Counted from the first letter of the stretch, positions 14,579 to 23,582 are shown. The stretch is DNA of 38,174 nucleotides from Oscillospiraceae bacterium (GCA_009777155.1 WRMK01000004.1:1-38174); one strand, 5' to 3'. Notes: generated by a model not told the origin, from the sequence alone. A program made the numbers and translations.

Positions 14579-15919
14579 TTATTCGTTCAGCAATTTCTCC
14601 AACGCCGCCCGTTCGGCTTCAAAGCCGGGTTTGCCGAGCAGGGCGAACATATTTTTCTTGTAACTTTCGACTCCGGGCTGGTCGAATGGATTCACGCCGA
14701 GTATGTACCCCGAAATCGCGCATGCCTTCTCGAAAAAGTAAATCAGATAGCCCAATTCGTACTCGTTAAGTTCCGGCATTTCGAGAATTATATTCGGGAC
14801 GCCGCCCTCAACGTGCGCCAAAACCGTCCCCTCAAAGGCTTTGCGATTGACCTCGGACATGTTCCGGTTCGAGAGGAAATTCAAGCCGTCGGAATTTTCC
14901 GGGCACTCTTTGAGGAAGAAGTCCTTCTGCGGAGTTTTCACGTCTATCACTGTTTCAAACAGCAACGGCGCGCCGTCCTGCACGTATTGGCCCAGCGAGT
15001 GCAAATCGGTGCTGAATACTGCCGAGACGGGCAGTAGGCCCTTTTTATCCTTGCCCTCGCTCTCGCCGAATAATTGCTTGTACCACTCGCTCATCATCGC
15101 GAACGAGTTCTCATACGCCACCAGCATTTCCGCCCTTTTGCCCTTGCGATACAGGATATTTCGCAGGGCGGCGTAGCGGTAGCAGGGGTTTTTGTCCAAA
15201 TCAGGCACACTGTATTCCCGCATGGCATCGCCTGCACCCTGCATGAGCGCGTCAATATCGCACCCCGCACAGGCAATCGGCAGTAACCCCACCGCCGACA
15301 ACACCGAAAACCGCCCGCCGACGTCGTCCGCAATCGTGAAAGTCTCGTACTGCATCTTGTCGGCCAATTCTTTTAGGGTACCGCGGGCCGCGTCGGTAGT
15401 GGCGTAGATACGGGCTTTCGCGCCATCCTCGCCGTATTTTTCGACTAACATGTCGCGGAAAACCCGAAACGCCAACGCAGGTTCGGTGGTCGTGCCGGAC
15501 TTTGAAATCACGTTGACCGAGAAATCGCGGCTGTCCACCAGTGAAATAATCTCGTTCAGATAGGTCGGGCTGATGCTGTTGCCCGCGAAATATATGTCGG
15601 GCGTGGGCTTTTTGAGCGAGTTATAGAGCGAAGACTTGAGGGCCTCGATGACCGCCCTTGCCCCCAAATACGAGCCGCCGATGCCTATTACGATAAGCAC
15701 TTCACTGTCGGCGGTGATTTTCGCGGCGGCTTTTTTAATGCGGGCGAATTCGGCTTTGTCGTAGGTCTCGGGCAGGTCTACCCAACCGAGAAAGTCGCTC
15801 CCCATGCCGCTTTTGGCGGTAAGTTGCTCATGCGCGGTTTGAACCGCGCCGCTCATGCCGCAGAGTTCATGTGTGCCAACGAAATTTTTGAGGTATCGCT
15901 CGTTTAATTTTATAGCCAT
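14579..15919 (-). CDS. pgi: Glucose-6-phosphate isomerase
   Basis: The 446-aa protein is of the short bacterial PGI class. Landmarks are [37 protein letters not shown], the [13 protein letters not shown] segment and the C-terminal [20 protein letters not shown]. It interconverts glucose-6-phosphate and fructose-6-phosphate in glycolysis. I start at ATG 15919, with GGAGG 5 nt upstream; the ORF-track start at 15934 would put the RBS inside the gene. A sigma-A-type promoter with TATAAT lies about 125 nt upstream, so the gene can be expressed independently of dacF. Confidence 0.96.
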   Translation of the reverse strand: MAIKLNERYLKNFVGTHELCGMSGAVQTAHEQLTAKSGMGSDFLGWVDLPETYDKAEFARIKKAAAKITADSEVLIVIGIGGSYLGARAVIEALKSSLYNSLKKPTPDIYFAGNSISPTYLNEIISLVDSRDFSVNVISKSGTTTEPALAFRVFRDMLVEKYGEDGAKARIYATTDAARGTLKELADKMQYETFTIADDVGGRFSVLSAVGLLPIACAGCDIDALMQGAGDAMREYSVPDLDKNPCYRYAALRNILYRKGKRAEMLVAYENSFAMMSEWYKQLFGESEGKDKKGLLPVSAVFSTDLHSLGQYVQDGAPLLFETVIDVKTPQKDFFLKECPENSDGLNFLSNRNMSEVNRKAFEGTVLAHVEGGVPNIILEMPELNEYELGYLIYFFEKACAISGYILGVNPFDQPGVESYKKNMFALLGKPGFEAERAALEKLLNE

Positions 15920-15965
15920 AATTTCCTCCACCATTATTTATTATAAGCAACCGCGAAGTCCACAA

Positions 15966-15990
15966 CGGGCGAACGCAGTTCGCCCCTACG
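15966..15990. repeat. Single CCCCTAC-family hairpin in the pgi leader
   Basis: CGGGCGAACGCAGTTCGCCC is followed by CTACG. It lies between the pgi promoter and start codon, so it is part of the 5' leader. Confidence 0.7.
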
Positions 15991-16044
15991 TGCAGGGTAT
16001 CTCCGAGCAACGTGTGGACAATAGGTTTTTAATATACTAAGTTA

Positions 16045-16073
16045 ATTATAGCAGATATTTTTAGACTTTTCAA
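16045..16073 (-). promoter_or_regulatory. Sigma-A promoter of pgi
   Basis: On the minus strand TTGAAA, 17 nt, TATAAT. The -35 box starts directly after the dacF stop codon. Confidence 0.8.
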
Positions 16074-17240
16074 CTAAAATCTGAAAAATTTTTCCAACAT
16101 TATTTCGAGGGCCTTGGCGAAGGTCAGTTCCTCGACCTCGTAAAGCGCGACAATATCGTATTCCGCGACGACAACGCCGTCTAATTCCACCGCGACTTTC
16201 CCGATACTGCCGCCTTTAGGAATCGGCGCGGCGAGACTGTCGGGGACGGTGTAGATATACTTGGCGTTTTTGCCGCTGCCTTTGGGTGCAACGAAGCTCA
16301 AGGGGGCGGCGATTGCGGTGTCGAGGGTTTTTGTGACGCCACGCTCGACCTTTACGGGCGAGAAATTCTCGCTGTCGGGCGTGGGCGTGACAAATTCAAA
16401 GTCGCGGAAGCCGTCACTAAGCACGTGCTTGCCGATTTCGACACGCTCGTCTTCGCCGACTGCGCCGAGTACCACCGCAATCAGTTTCATGCCGTCCCGA
16501 ATTGCACAGTGGGCAATGCAAAAGCCCGCCGCCGCCGATTGCCCCGCTTTGCCGCCGATTGAACCTTGGTAACTGTGGGCTAATTTGTTGGTGTTCAACA
16601 GCTGTGTTTCCCGCTCTGTGCCTGCCCTCACTGCCGAAAGTCGCGTGGTGAAATGTTGACCGAAAATCTCGCCAAAGCCGCTTAATTTGAACAGTTCCGC
16701 GGTCATCAGCGCAATGTCGGACGCGGTCGAGAGACTTCGCTCGTCAAAGCCGCCGCAGTCTGCGAAAAACGTCTCTTGCAGGTTCAATTCGGCGGCGCGT
16801 TGGTTCATGCGCTCGGTGAAGGCCTCGGTACTGCCCGAAACGTACTCTGCAAGCGCGATTGTCGCGTCATTGGACGAGCTGATTACCACCGATTTGAGCA
16901 ACTCGTCAAGCTTCATGACCTCGCCGGCGTTGAGCCAGATGACCGAGCCGGTCGCCTTGTGGGCGTTCATGGAGGCGGGAACGTCGTCGGTGAGCGAGAT
17001 TCTGCCGCTTTGCAACTCCTCGCCAATCAAAAGCAGCGTCATTATTTTGGCAAGTGAGGACATTGGTAACTGTTGGTTTTCGTTGTGACTGCGGAGAATC
17101 TGCCCGGTCTCGGCTTCCATTAGAATAAACGCCGCCGCATCGGGGAGCTTGTAGTCGTCGGAATTATTTGCGTATGCGGGCGTGAGCCCTGTTATAATCA
17201 AGGCGGTTAGCGTAACCGCCACTGTAAAAATCTTTTTCAT
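16074..17240 (-). CDS. D-alanyl-D-alanine carboxypeptidase (DacF/PBP5-like) with altered KTG motif
   Basis: The start is ATG 17240, preceded by GAGG at 6 nt, in front of a clear signal peptide (MKKIFTVAVTLTALIITGLTPAYA); the longer frame adds 45 unlikely residues. The 388-aa protein has SxxK at S62-K65 (SSLAK), SxN at 122-124 (SSN) and a C-terminal PBP5-like domain followed by an amphipathic tail. The third active-site motif reads KAG (231-233, GGKAGQSAAAG) instead of KTG, which may lower activity. DD-carboxypeptidases remove the terminal D-Ala from peptidoglycan stem peptides outside the membrane. The gene is divergent from a CmpB-like gene. Confidence 0.9.
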   Translation of the reverse strand: MKKIFTVAVTLTALIITGLTPAYANNSDDYKLPDAAAFILMEAETGQILRSHNENQQLPMSSLAKIMTLLLIGEELQSGRISLTDDVPASMNAHKATGSVIWLNAGEVMKLDELLKSVVISSSNDATIALAEYVSGSTEAFTERMNQRAAELNLQETFFADCGGFDERSLSTASDIALMTAELFKLSGFGEIFGQHFTTRLSAVRAGTERETQLLNTNKLAHSYQGSIGGKAGQSAAAGFCIAHCAIRDGMKLIAVVLGAVGEDERVEIGKHVLSDGFRDFEFVTPTPDSENFSPVKVERGVTKTLDTAIAAPLSFVAPKGSGKNAKYIYTVPDSLAAPIPKGGSIGKVAVELDGVVVAEYDIVALYEVEELTFAKALEIMLEKFFRF

Positions 17241-17331
17241 ATATACCTCGAAATGTATTTTTACAGTTAGTTTTCGTAATGTGTTGGTTTTTATGTATAA
17301 AACTGTTTTATAGGGTAAATATAGAAATAAC

Positions 17332-17440
17332 AATGCAGAATGCAGAATGCAGAAATAAATAAATTTACAACGCATATTTCCGTCGGAAAGCCACCAAAAA
17401 AATACATTATTTCTGCATTCTGCATTATTATTTCTGCATT
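17332..17440. repeat. Heptamer-armed inverted repeat, family 1, copy C
   Basis: Left AATGCAGAATGCAGAATGCA, core with TTTCCGTCGGAAA, right TTATTTCTGCATTCTGCATT. It lies between the divergent dacF-like and CmpB-like genes and ends 5 nt before the latter's RBS. Confidence 0.85.
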
Positions 17441-17454
17441 AGAACGAGGTGTTT

Positions 17455-17883
17455 ATGAAGTTTCCAATCCTATTCCTATTCGGTGCCTTTGTATACGGCG
17501 CACTCGAGGTAATTTTCAAGCAGGGCGACACACACGTCTCGATGTTTTTGCTCGGTGGGTTGTGCTTTTTGCTACTTGGGGCGATGAGCCCGCGAATGTC
17601 CTTGCTGTCGCGAATGACGGCGGGCGCGTTGCTGATTACCGCGTTGGAGCTTGCGGTCGGCGTGATTGTCAACGTCATCTTGAACCTTGGGGTCTGGGAT
17701 TATTCTTACATGCCGTTCAATTTTATGGGACAAATTTGTTTATTGTTCACAGGGTTTTGGTTTGGGTTGTCTTTGGTGGGTTTTTTGTTGGACGGCTGGC
17801 TGAAACATCGGCTGTTCAACGCCGAAAAGCCGCAGTATCGGATTATGCCGCGGTTGCCAATTAAGCGTAAGGAGATTGCGTGA
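17455..17883 (+). CDS. CmpB-like (putative ABC-transporter type IV, PF06541-type) membrane protein
   Basis: The 142-aa protein has four predicted membrane helices and the motif VWDYSYMPFNFMGQICL, which is characteristic of this family of unknown function. I start at ATG 17455, because GAGG lies 5-6 nt upstream; the ORF-track GTG at 17449 overlaps that RBS. The C-terminus is basic and cytoplasmic (RLPIKRKEIA). Despite the family name, no transporter partner is adjacent, so a transport role is not supported here. Confidence 0.75.
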   Translation: MKFPILFLFGAFVYGALEVIFKQGDTHVSMFLLGGLCFLLLGAMSPRMSLLSRMTAGALLITALELAVGVIVNVILNLGVWDYSYMPFNFMGQICLLFTGFWFGLSLVGFLLDGWLKHRLFNAEKPQYRIMPRLPIKRKEIA

Positions 17884-17885
17884 AT

Positions 17886-18006
17886 AAAACCGCCGCCCAT
17901 TCTCCCCACTGACGTAAGAAAACTTTGCTTTAGCAAAGTTTTAATAGCCGCCCATCTTTTTCATAATTAAATGAAACTGAATGGGCGGCTATTGGGCGGC
18001 GGTTCG
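17886..18006 (-). repeat. Multi-hairpin structured element, copy 2
   Basis: This is the inverse-orientation copy of the element at 3002-3121. The inner hairpins AAAACTTTGCT / AGCAAAGTTTT and AATAGCCGCCCAT / ATGGGCGGCTATT are nearly identical, and the linker CTTACGTCAGTGGGG (minus strand) resembles GTTACGACAGGGGGG of copy 1. The closing stem is different: AACCGCCGCCCA with TGGGCGGCGGTT. It starts 3 nt after the CmpB-like stop codon. Confidence 0.8.
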
Positions 18007-18011
18007 TTTAT

Positions 18012-18216
18012 TTGCGGACGACCGGGGGCGGTCGTTCCTACGTGCAAAAAAGATTTTCGGTCGTTGAAAATTTTTATTGTAGGGTCGGGCTTCCATGCCC
18101 GACCGTTCATTTCTGGGTTGTTCGCGGGCGGGCATGGAAACCCGCCCCTACAGCAATAATTTTCAACCACATAAAAATATCATGGTATGTAGGGGCGAAC
18201 TGCGTTCGCCCGCAAA
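18012..18216. repeat. CCCCTACA-family hairpins with four different stems
   Basis: CGGACGACCGGGGGCGGTCG, then TGTAGGGTCGGGCTTCCATG with CCCGACCG, then CGGGCGGGCATGGAAACCCG, then TGTAGGGGCGAACTGCGTTC. They alternate in orientation. No gene is seen in 17884-18245. Confidence 0.8.
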
Positions 18217-18245
18217 ACCGCGCAACCACCGTAACCCCAACAAAA

Positions 18246-19124
18246 TCAAACATTATTCAACAACCGAAACTCCGTAGGCGTCAACTGCTTATTATGCTTG
18301 AAGACCCTGTTGAAGGTCGCGATGCTTTGGAAGCCCGATTCGAGGGCGATTTCGGTGATTGCGGCATCGGAATTTATCAGCATCGACTCGGCGACCTTGA
18401 CCCTCACACGGGTGAGATAATCATAGAAAGACACCCCCGCGAATTGCTTGAACCACCGTGTAAAATGAAACTTGCTGAACCCCGCTATCCCCGAAATCAG
18501 CTCAAGCGGCATATCCTCCTTGTAGTGCTGATTTATGTACTCGATACAGCGGTTGAAATTGGCGATATGGGCCTTTCGCTTGACTAAAATTGGCAGGTCG
18601 GCGAAGTCCTCGGGGTTTTCGCCGTGGCTTTGGTAATTCCGCGCCATTGCAACCGCGATGTTAATCAGCTTTGCCGCGACGTTCGCCTCGTAATAATCGG
18701 CTTTCCCGCGATACTCGTCCAACGCCGCCAAGAGCGATTCCTTTATAATAGGGTGCAATTCGGGGTGCTCGGCGGGGGTAATTTTGCGGGGCTTGAAAAA
18801 GAGGTAGGACGCGCTTGTGAGGCCTTTTACCGACTTCAAAAGCGAGATGTCGAACTGCAAAATTATCCGCTCGCCTGCGCCTATCGTTTTCGGTACATGA
18901 ATCTCGTGAATGTCGCCGGTAGGGATTATCAGCACGTCGTATTCGGCGAGCGGGTACAAGGTCTCGTTGACCGTAACTTCATAGCCGCCCTTAATCGGCA
19001 TGATGATTTCCGCCGCACTGTGCCAGTGTTTGGGGTAGTCGGTCGCCTCGTCGTTGTGGTAAATCAAAAACAATCCCCCACCAAAATCAACAGTTTCCAA
19101 CATGCCGTCTAATTTATATATCAT
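18246..19124 (-). CDS. AraC-family transcriptional regulator
   Basis: The 292-aa protein has an N-terminal cupin sensor domain (HWHSAAEIIMPIKGGYEVTV) and a C-terminal double helix-turn-helix at about 190-290 (LELISGIAGFSKFHFTRWFKQ, then ITEIALESGFQSIATFNRVFK). I choose ATG 19124, because GGGGTGA lies just upstream, over the ORF-track start at 19139, which has no RBS. It is divergent from the polysaccharide locus beginning at 19509 and is the natural candidate for its sugar-responsive activator. A good promoter lies at 19297-19325. Confidence 0.92.
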   Translation of the reverse strand: MIYKLDGMLETVDFGGGLFLIYHNDEATDYPKHWHSAAEIIMPIKGGYEVTVNETLYPLAEYDVLIIPTGDIHEIHVPKTIGAGERIILQFDISLLKSVKGLTSASYLFFKPRKITPAEHPELHPIIKESLLAALDEYRGKADYYEANVAAKLINIAVAMARNYQSHGENPEDFADLPILVKRKAHIANFNRCIEYINQHYKEDMPLELISGIAGFSKFHFTRWFKQFAGVSFYDYLTRVRVKVAESMLINSDAAITEIALESGFQSIATFNRVFKHNKQLTPTEFRLLNNV

Positions 19125-19143
19125 ACCTTCACCCCCCATATTT

Positions 19144-19300
19144 AATGCAGAAATGAGAATGCAGAATGCAGAAATAAGCGGCTTACAAGGCTTATTCCCG
19201 ACGGAAATCCACTTGAAAATTAATTCACAGGCGCATATCTGCTGAAAAATAACCTAAAAAATTTAATTATTTCTGCATTCTGCATTCTGCATTCTCATTT
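19144..19300. repeat. Heptamer-armed inverted repeat, family 1, copy D
   Basis: Its core combines the TTCCCGACGGAAA motif of copies A and C with the GCGCATATCTGCTGA motif of copy B, so it looks composite. It occupies most of the AraC gene's 5' leader, and its right end overlaps the -10 box of that gene. Confidence 0.85.
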
Positions 19301-19325
19301 TATCATGGTAATCATAAATTGTCAA
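19297..19325 (-). promoter_or_regulatory. Sigma-A promoter of the AraC-type regulator
   Basis: On the minus strand TTGACA, 17 nt, TAAAAT. It gives a leader of about 165 nt that contains repeat copy D. For the plus-strand gene at 19509 I see no convincing promoter in 19326-19508, which fits an activator-dependent start. Confidence 0.8.
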
Positions 19326-19508
19326 TAGGTTTTCAAATATTGCGATTGCCAATTTTTGGGCGACTTCTCAAATATTGCCGAAAACCGTATATTTTGTAAA
19401 TTACAGCAATATATGATTAGACAGATACAAAATTCAAGTGTATTATTAAAAATAGCTAAAAATTTTTGCACTTACAAGCTTTAATTTTACGAAGGGGTAA
19501 AAAATAGT

Positions 19509-22493
19509 ATGTACATTGACCCTGCCAAGAAAAAATTTATCTACGCCGGGATTGCCGCGGCGGTTGTGATTGTGATTGTCGTTTTCGCCCTTACACGGGG
19601 CGCGGTCGGCAGTTTTTACCAGAAGTACGAGGGCTTTGACCTGACCGCGCCCGCGTCGGGGCGCAGTGATACATATGTGCGGTACCTTGACCGATTCCCG
19701 AACGCCGCGTTTCCGTCGGCGGGGGTCGTGATTGACCTTGCCGATTTTAATGAAGTCTTGGTAAACCCTGTTGTAATCGAACGTGAGGAGGTTGTAAATT
19801 CACGCGGTGCGACTATTGAAACAGACCTCGAGGGCGAGTTTGGCGATGTTGGCAGATTTTTAATGACCGACGAATACGCCTTTGTTGAGTATACCGTAGA
19901 TGTCCCTGCGGCAGGGTTTTACAACTTAAAAATTGATTTCTTCCCCGTTGAATCAAGGGGCGTTGACATTGAACGCGCCGTGTATATTAACGGGTCGATT
20001 CCGTTTCGCGGGGCAGATATAATCACCTTTTACAGGACATGGGGCGACTTGGTCCAGTATGATAATTCGGGCAATCCGTATACTATACGCACCGACAACC
20101 AAAACAATCAGATTCGCGCTACACAGGTCGAGATGCCGCGTTGGGAGACCTCGTTCTTCATGGATTCACAGGGGTATTTTATCGAGCCGTATAAGTTTTA
20201 CTTTGAGGCGGGGGCGAATACAATCGCGCTCGAATCGGTCAACGAGCCGCTTGCAATCAAGAGTTTCGAGCTTGTACCGGTCCGCGATTTGCCGACACAC
20301 GCCGAGTTTATGCAACAGACCGATTTGTCACGGTTCAGCGGCAACAGGCTCAGTGCGCCCATAATAATACAGGGCGAGGATTCAAAAGCACGCTCGTCCG
20401 CGTCACTGTACCCATTTTTCGATACATCGTCCGCCACAACCGAGCCGTACAGCGTCCGCTATATTACACTCAACGCAATAGGCGGCGGCCGCTGGGGGAT
20501 ACCGGGGCAGTGGATTGAATGGGACATTGAAGTACCCGAAGACGGCTTGTATCGTCTCGACTTCAAGTCGCGGCAGAATTACAACCGCGGAATGGTCTCC
20601 AACCGTACTTTGTTTATAAATGGCGAGATTCCGTTTCAAGAAGCTTTGGCTATACCGTTCCACTTCAGCAGCTCGTGGGACTTGGTCGGCCCTACCGACT
20701 TGAATGGCAATCCGCTGTTCTTCCCGCTGGGTGCCGGCACGAATACTATTAGGCTGCAAGTTACTCTCGGAGACATCAGTACTACTTTATCGCAGATTGA
20801 AGAATCTGTGCTGCGCCTTAACGAAATCTACCTGCAAGTCTTGGTACTTACAGGCCCCGACCCCGACCCCAACCGCGATTACCGCCTTGAAGAATACTAC
20901 CCCGACTTGATTACCCGCATGGACTTCGAGAGCCGCTACATATACAAACTCATGGACGATATTATAGAGTACACGGGCCAAATGGGCCCCGAGGTTGCAA
21001 CTCTGCAGTCGATTGCGCGACAATTGGAAGTCTTCGTCAGAAAACCGCAGGATATTCCGCGCGGTGTAGTAGTATTTAAGGAAAACATTGCGGCAGTCGG
21101 GACTACCTTGATAGGCTTGTCGTCCGCGCCATTAGATATAGACTGGATTGCGCTTACTTGTGAGAATACTACAGCACCGAAAGTCAGCGAGAACTTCTTC
21201 CAAACGGCACGGCATGAAATTTTGTCGTTCCTTGCAACTTTCTTTGTGGACTTTAATAATATCGGCGACGTGCACCGAGGTCGGGACGTCACCGAAGTTT
21301 GGATATTCAGCGGCCGCGACCAGAGTACCATTCTGAAATCAATGATAGACGATACTTACACCCCCTCCACCGCGAACCCCGTGAACCTGCGCTTGGTGGA
21401 CTTGGCGGCGTTAATGCCCGCAGTCGTGGCGGGTTCTGGGCCGGACGTGGCACTTACGGTCAACAATGCCGACCCGATTAACTACGCATTCAGAAGTGCG
21501 GCAAAGGATTTGCGAAATTTCACCGATTTTTACGAGGTCAAAGAGGAGTTTCACCCCGAGGCCTTTGTGCCGTTTGAATATCTTGGCGGGTACTACGGTA
21601 TACCCGAAACGCAAATATTCCCGGTAATGTTCTACCGCATGGATATTTTGGAACAGCTTGGAATCGAGCCGCCGCAGACTTGGGACGAAGTCGTCGCAAT
21701 CTTCCCGGCGTTGCAACAGAAGAACTTGAGCGTGGGGATTCCGTCGGTTGAGCGGCGGTTCGGCGAGTTGTTCGCGCCCGACTTATCGGGATTTTTCACA
21801 CAGTTGTATCAGGTTGGCGGCGCGTTGTACAACGAGGACGGCTCGCGCTCGCTGTTCGATAGTGAGCAAGCGGTAACAGCGTTCGACACCTACACTCGCT
21901 TTTTCACCCACTACAAAGCCCCCTTGCACTACAACTTTGTCAACCGCTTCCGCTCGGGCGAGATGCCGATTGGCTTTGCCGACTATAACATGTTTAATCA
22001 ATTGGCAGTATTCGCACCCGAAATCAGAGGATTGTGGCGGTTTGATTTGTTGCCGGGTATACCGCAGGAAGACGGCAGTATCAATCGCAGTACCTCTTGT
22101 TGGGGCAATGCCTCGATGATTTTGTCCAATTGTAAAGACCCCGATAAGGCGTGGGAATTTATGCGTTGGTGGGTCAGCTCGGATACGCAATTGCGGTTCG
22201 GGCGGGAGTTAGAAAGTGTGATGGGTACGGCGGCGCGGTATCCGACTGCGAACTTGGTCGCGTTCAATCAGCTCGGTTGGAACGCCCGCGATAATTCGGT
22301 GCTGAACAGGCAGTGGGAATGGGTCGTGGGAACACCGGAAGTCCCCGGCGGCTATTACGTTCAACGGCATATAATCAATGCAGTGCGTAGGGTAATTAAC
22401 GACTCGGTGGACATGAGAGAAACCCTGCTCGACTACACACGCTCGATTAACAACGAACTTGAGAAGAAGCGCAAAGAATTTGGATTATCCTGA
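19509..22493 (+). CDS. Giant membrane-anchored solute-binding protein with N-terminal carbohydrate-binding-like modules
   Basis: The 994-aa protein begins with an uncleaved-looking membrane anchor (FIYAGIAAAVVIVIVVFAL). Two similar beta-sandwich-like modules follow at about 85-260 and 275-450; both have patterns such as ERAVYINGSIPF and NRTLFINGEIPF, and resemble CBM-like folds. A linker region leads to a family 1 ABC solute-binding domain from about 605 to the end (EVWIFSGRDQ, GYYGIPETQIFPVMFYRMDILEQLG, KAWEFMRWWVS). Ordinary binding proteins are about 450 aa. It probably captures xylan-derived oligosaccharides for the permeases directly downstream. The start is supported by AAGGGG 11 nt upstream. 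Confidence 0.85.
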   Translation: MYIDPAKKKFIYAGIAAAVVIVIVVFALTRGAVGSFYQKYEGFDLTAPASGRSDTYVRYLDRFPNAAFPSAGVVIDLADFNEVLVNPVVIEREEVVNSRGATIETDLEGEFGDVGRFLMTDEYAFVEYTVDVPAAGFYNLKIDFFPVESRGVDIERAVYINGSIPFRGADIITFYRTWGDLVQYDNSGNPYTIRTDNQNNQIRATQVEMPRWETSFFMDSQGYFIEPYKFYFEAGANTIALESVNEPLAIKSFELVPVRDLPTHAEFMQQTDLSRFSGNRLSAPIIIQGEDSKARSSASLYPFFDTSSATTEPYSVRYITLNAIGGGRWGIPGQWIEWDIEVPEDGLYRLDFKSRQNYNRGMVSNRTLFINGEIPFQEALAIPFHFSSSWDLVGPTDLNGNPLFFPLGAGTNTIRLQVTLGDISTTLSQIEESVLRLNEIYLQVLVLTGPDPDPNRDYRLEEYYPDLITRMDFESRYIYKLMDDIIEYTGQMGPEVATLQSIARQLEVFVRKPQDIPRGVVVFKENIAAVGTTLIGLSSAPLDIDWIALTCENTTAPKVSENFFQTARHEILSFLATFFVDFNNIGDVHRGRDVTEVWIFSGRDQSTILKSMIDDTYTPSTANPVNLRLVDLAALMPAVVAGSGPDVALTVNNADPINYAFRSAAKDLRNFTDFYEVKEEFHPEAFVPFEYLGGYYGIPETQIFPVMFYRMDILEQLGIEPPQTWDEVVAIFPALQQKNLSVGIPSVERRFGELFAPDLSGFFTQLYQVGGALYNEDGSRSLFDSEQAVTAFDTYTRFFTHYKAPLHYNFVNRFRSGEMPIGFADYNMFNQLAVFAPEIRGLWRFDLLPGIPQEDGSINRSTSCWGNASMILSNCKDPDKAWEFMRWWVSSDTQLRFGRELESVMGTAARYPTANLVAFNQLGWNARDNSVLNRQWEWVVGTPEVPGGYYVQRHIINAVRRVINDSVDMRETLLDYTRSINNELEKKRKEFGLS

Positions 22494-22499
22494 CGTATG

Positions 22500-22516
22500 A
22501 TTGACAATTGACAGAT
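22500..22516. repeat. Fragment of a family 2 heptamer repeat
   Basis: ATTGACAATTGACAGAT after the solute-binding gene carries two GACAATT-like units and no visible second arm. Confidence 0.5.
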
Positions 22517-22616
22517 AATAATAAGGCGCGGTTATGATTTTGTGCGGGTGAAAACCCCCTTGCGCCAAACAAACCTATACGCCTATACGATTTCGGGGCG
22601 CAAGGAGGAGAAATTC

Positions 22617-23555
22617 ATGGAAGAAACTACCCGGGGTAACATGACCTTCAAAGAGAAGATGCACTGGTTTTGGTACGACGTGAAGATGAGCAAAACATAT
22701 TACTTGTTTCTGCTCCCCTATGCGTTGGTGTTCATAACTTTCTTGGTTTTGCCTGTAATTATTTCGATTTTTTTTAGTTTCACTTACTATAATATTTTCG
22801 AGCCGCCGAAATTTATCGGCTTGGATAACTATACCAACCTGCTTTTGGGGGACGATATATTTTTGAAGGCGGTCACGAATACCCTACTGATGGCACTGAT
22901 TACAGGTCCCATCGGCTACATAATGGCGTTCGTCTTTGCATGGTTTATACACGGATTGCCGCGGTTGTTGCGGGCGTTTGCGGTGCTGATATTCTACGCG
23001 CCTACATTATCCGGCTCGGTGTTTTTAGTCTGGCTGTTGATATTCAGCGGCGACCAGTATGGCTACGCGAATGCGATTCTGCGCTCACTCGGGCTTAACA
23101 CGGGGCAGCCAATATATTTCCTTACCAACCCCGATTATATGATGCCTATTATCTTGGTGGTAATCCTGTGGATGAGCCTTGGTGCGGGATTCCTGTCGTT
23201 CGTGGCGGGATTGCAAACGGTTGACCGTTCGCAGTATGAGGCGGGGTATATTGACGGCGTGCGTAATCGTTGGCAGGAACTGTGGTTTATCACGCTGCCG
23301 AACATGAAAGGTATGCTGTTGTTCGGGGCGGTTATGTCGATTACCCAGTCGTTTGCAGTCGGCGATATTACGACCGCGCTCTGCGGCTTCCCCAGTACCG
23401 ATTACGCCGTGCATACGATAATTAATCACTTGGTAGACTACGGCACACTGCGCTTTGACATGGGCTACGCCTCGGCAATAGCAACACTGCTGTTCTTGAT
23501 TATGGTGCTGTGTAATAGATACATTCAAAAGGCAATCGGAAGAATAGGAAAGTAA
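22617..23555 (+). CDS. Sugar ABC transporter permease (CUT1, MalF/LplB type)
   Basis: The start is ATG 22617, with GGAGGAG 6 nt upstream; the longer frame from 22542 has no RBS. The 312-aa protein has six predicted membrane helices and the EAA loop YEAGYIDGVRNRWQELWFITLPN, the contact site for the transport ATPase. The N-terminal motif SKTYYLFLLPYALVFITFLV is typical of this subfamily. With the next permease it would form the heterodimeric channel for the 994-aa binding protein. No ATPase gene is in the window. Confidence 0.93.
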   Translation: MEETTRGNMTFKEKMHWFWYDVKMSKTYYLFLLPYALVFITFLVLPVIISIFFSFTYYNIFEPPKFIGLDNYTNLLLGDDIFLKAVTNTLLMALITGPIGYIMAFVFAWFIHGLPRLLRAFAVLIFYAPTLSGSVFLVWLLIFSGDQYGYANAILRSLGLNTGQPIYFLTNPDYMMPIILVVILWMSLGAGFLSFVAGLQTVDRSQYEAGYIDGVRNRWQELWFITLPNMKGMLLFGAVMSITQSFAVGDITTALCGFPSTDYAVHTIINHLVDYGTLRFDMGYASAIATLLFLIMVLCNRYIQKAIGRIGK

Positions 23556-23582
23556 TTAGAGTTAAAGGCTGAAAATAATTTA

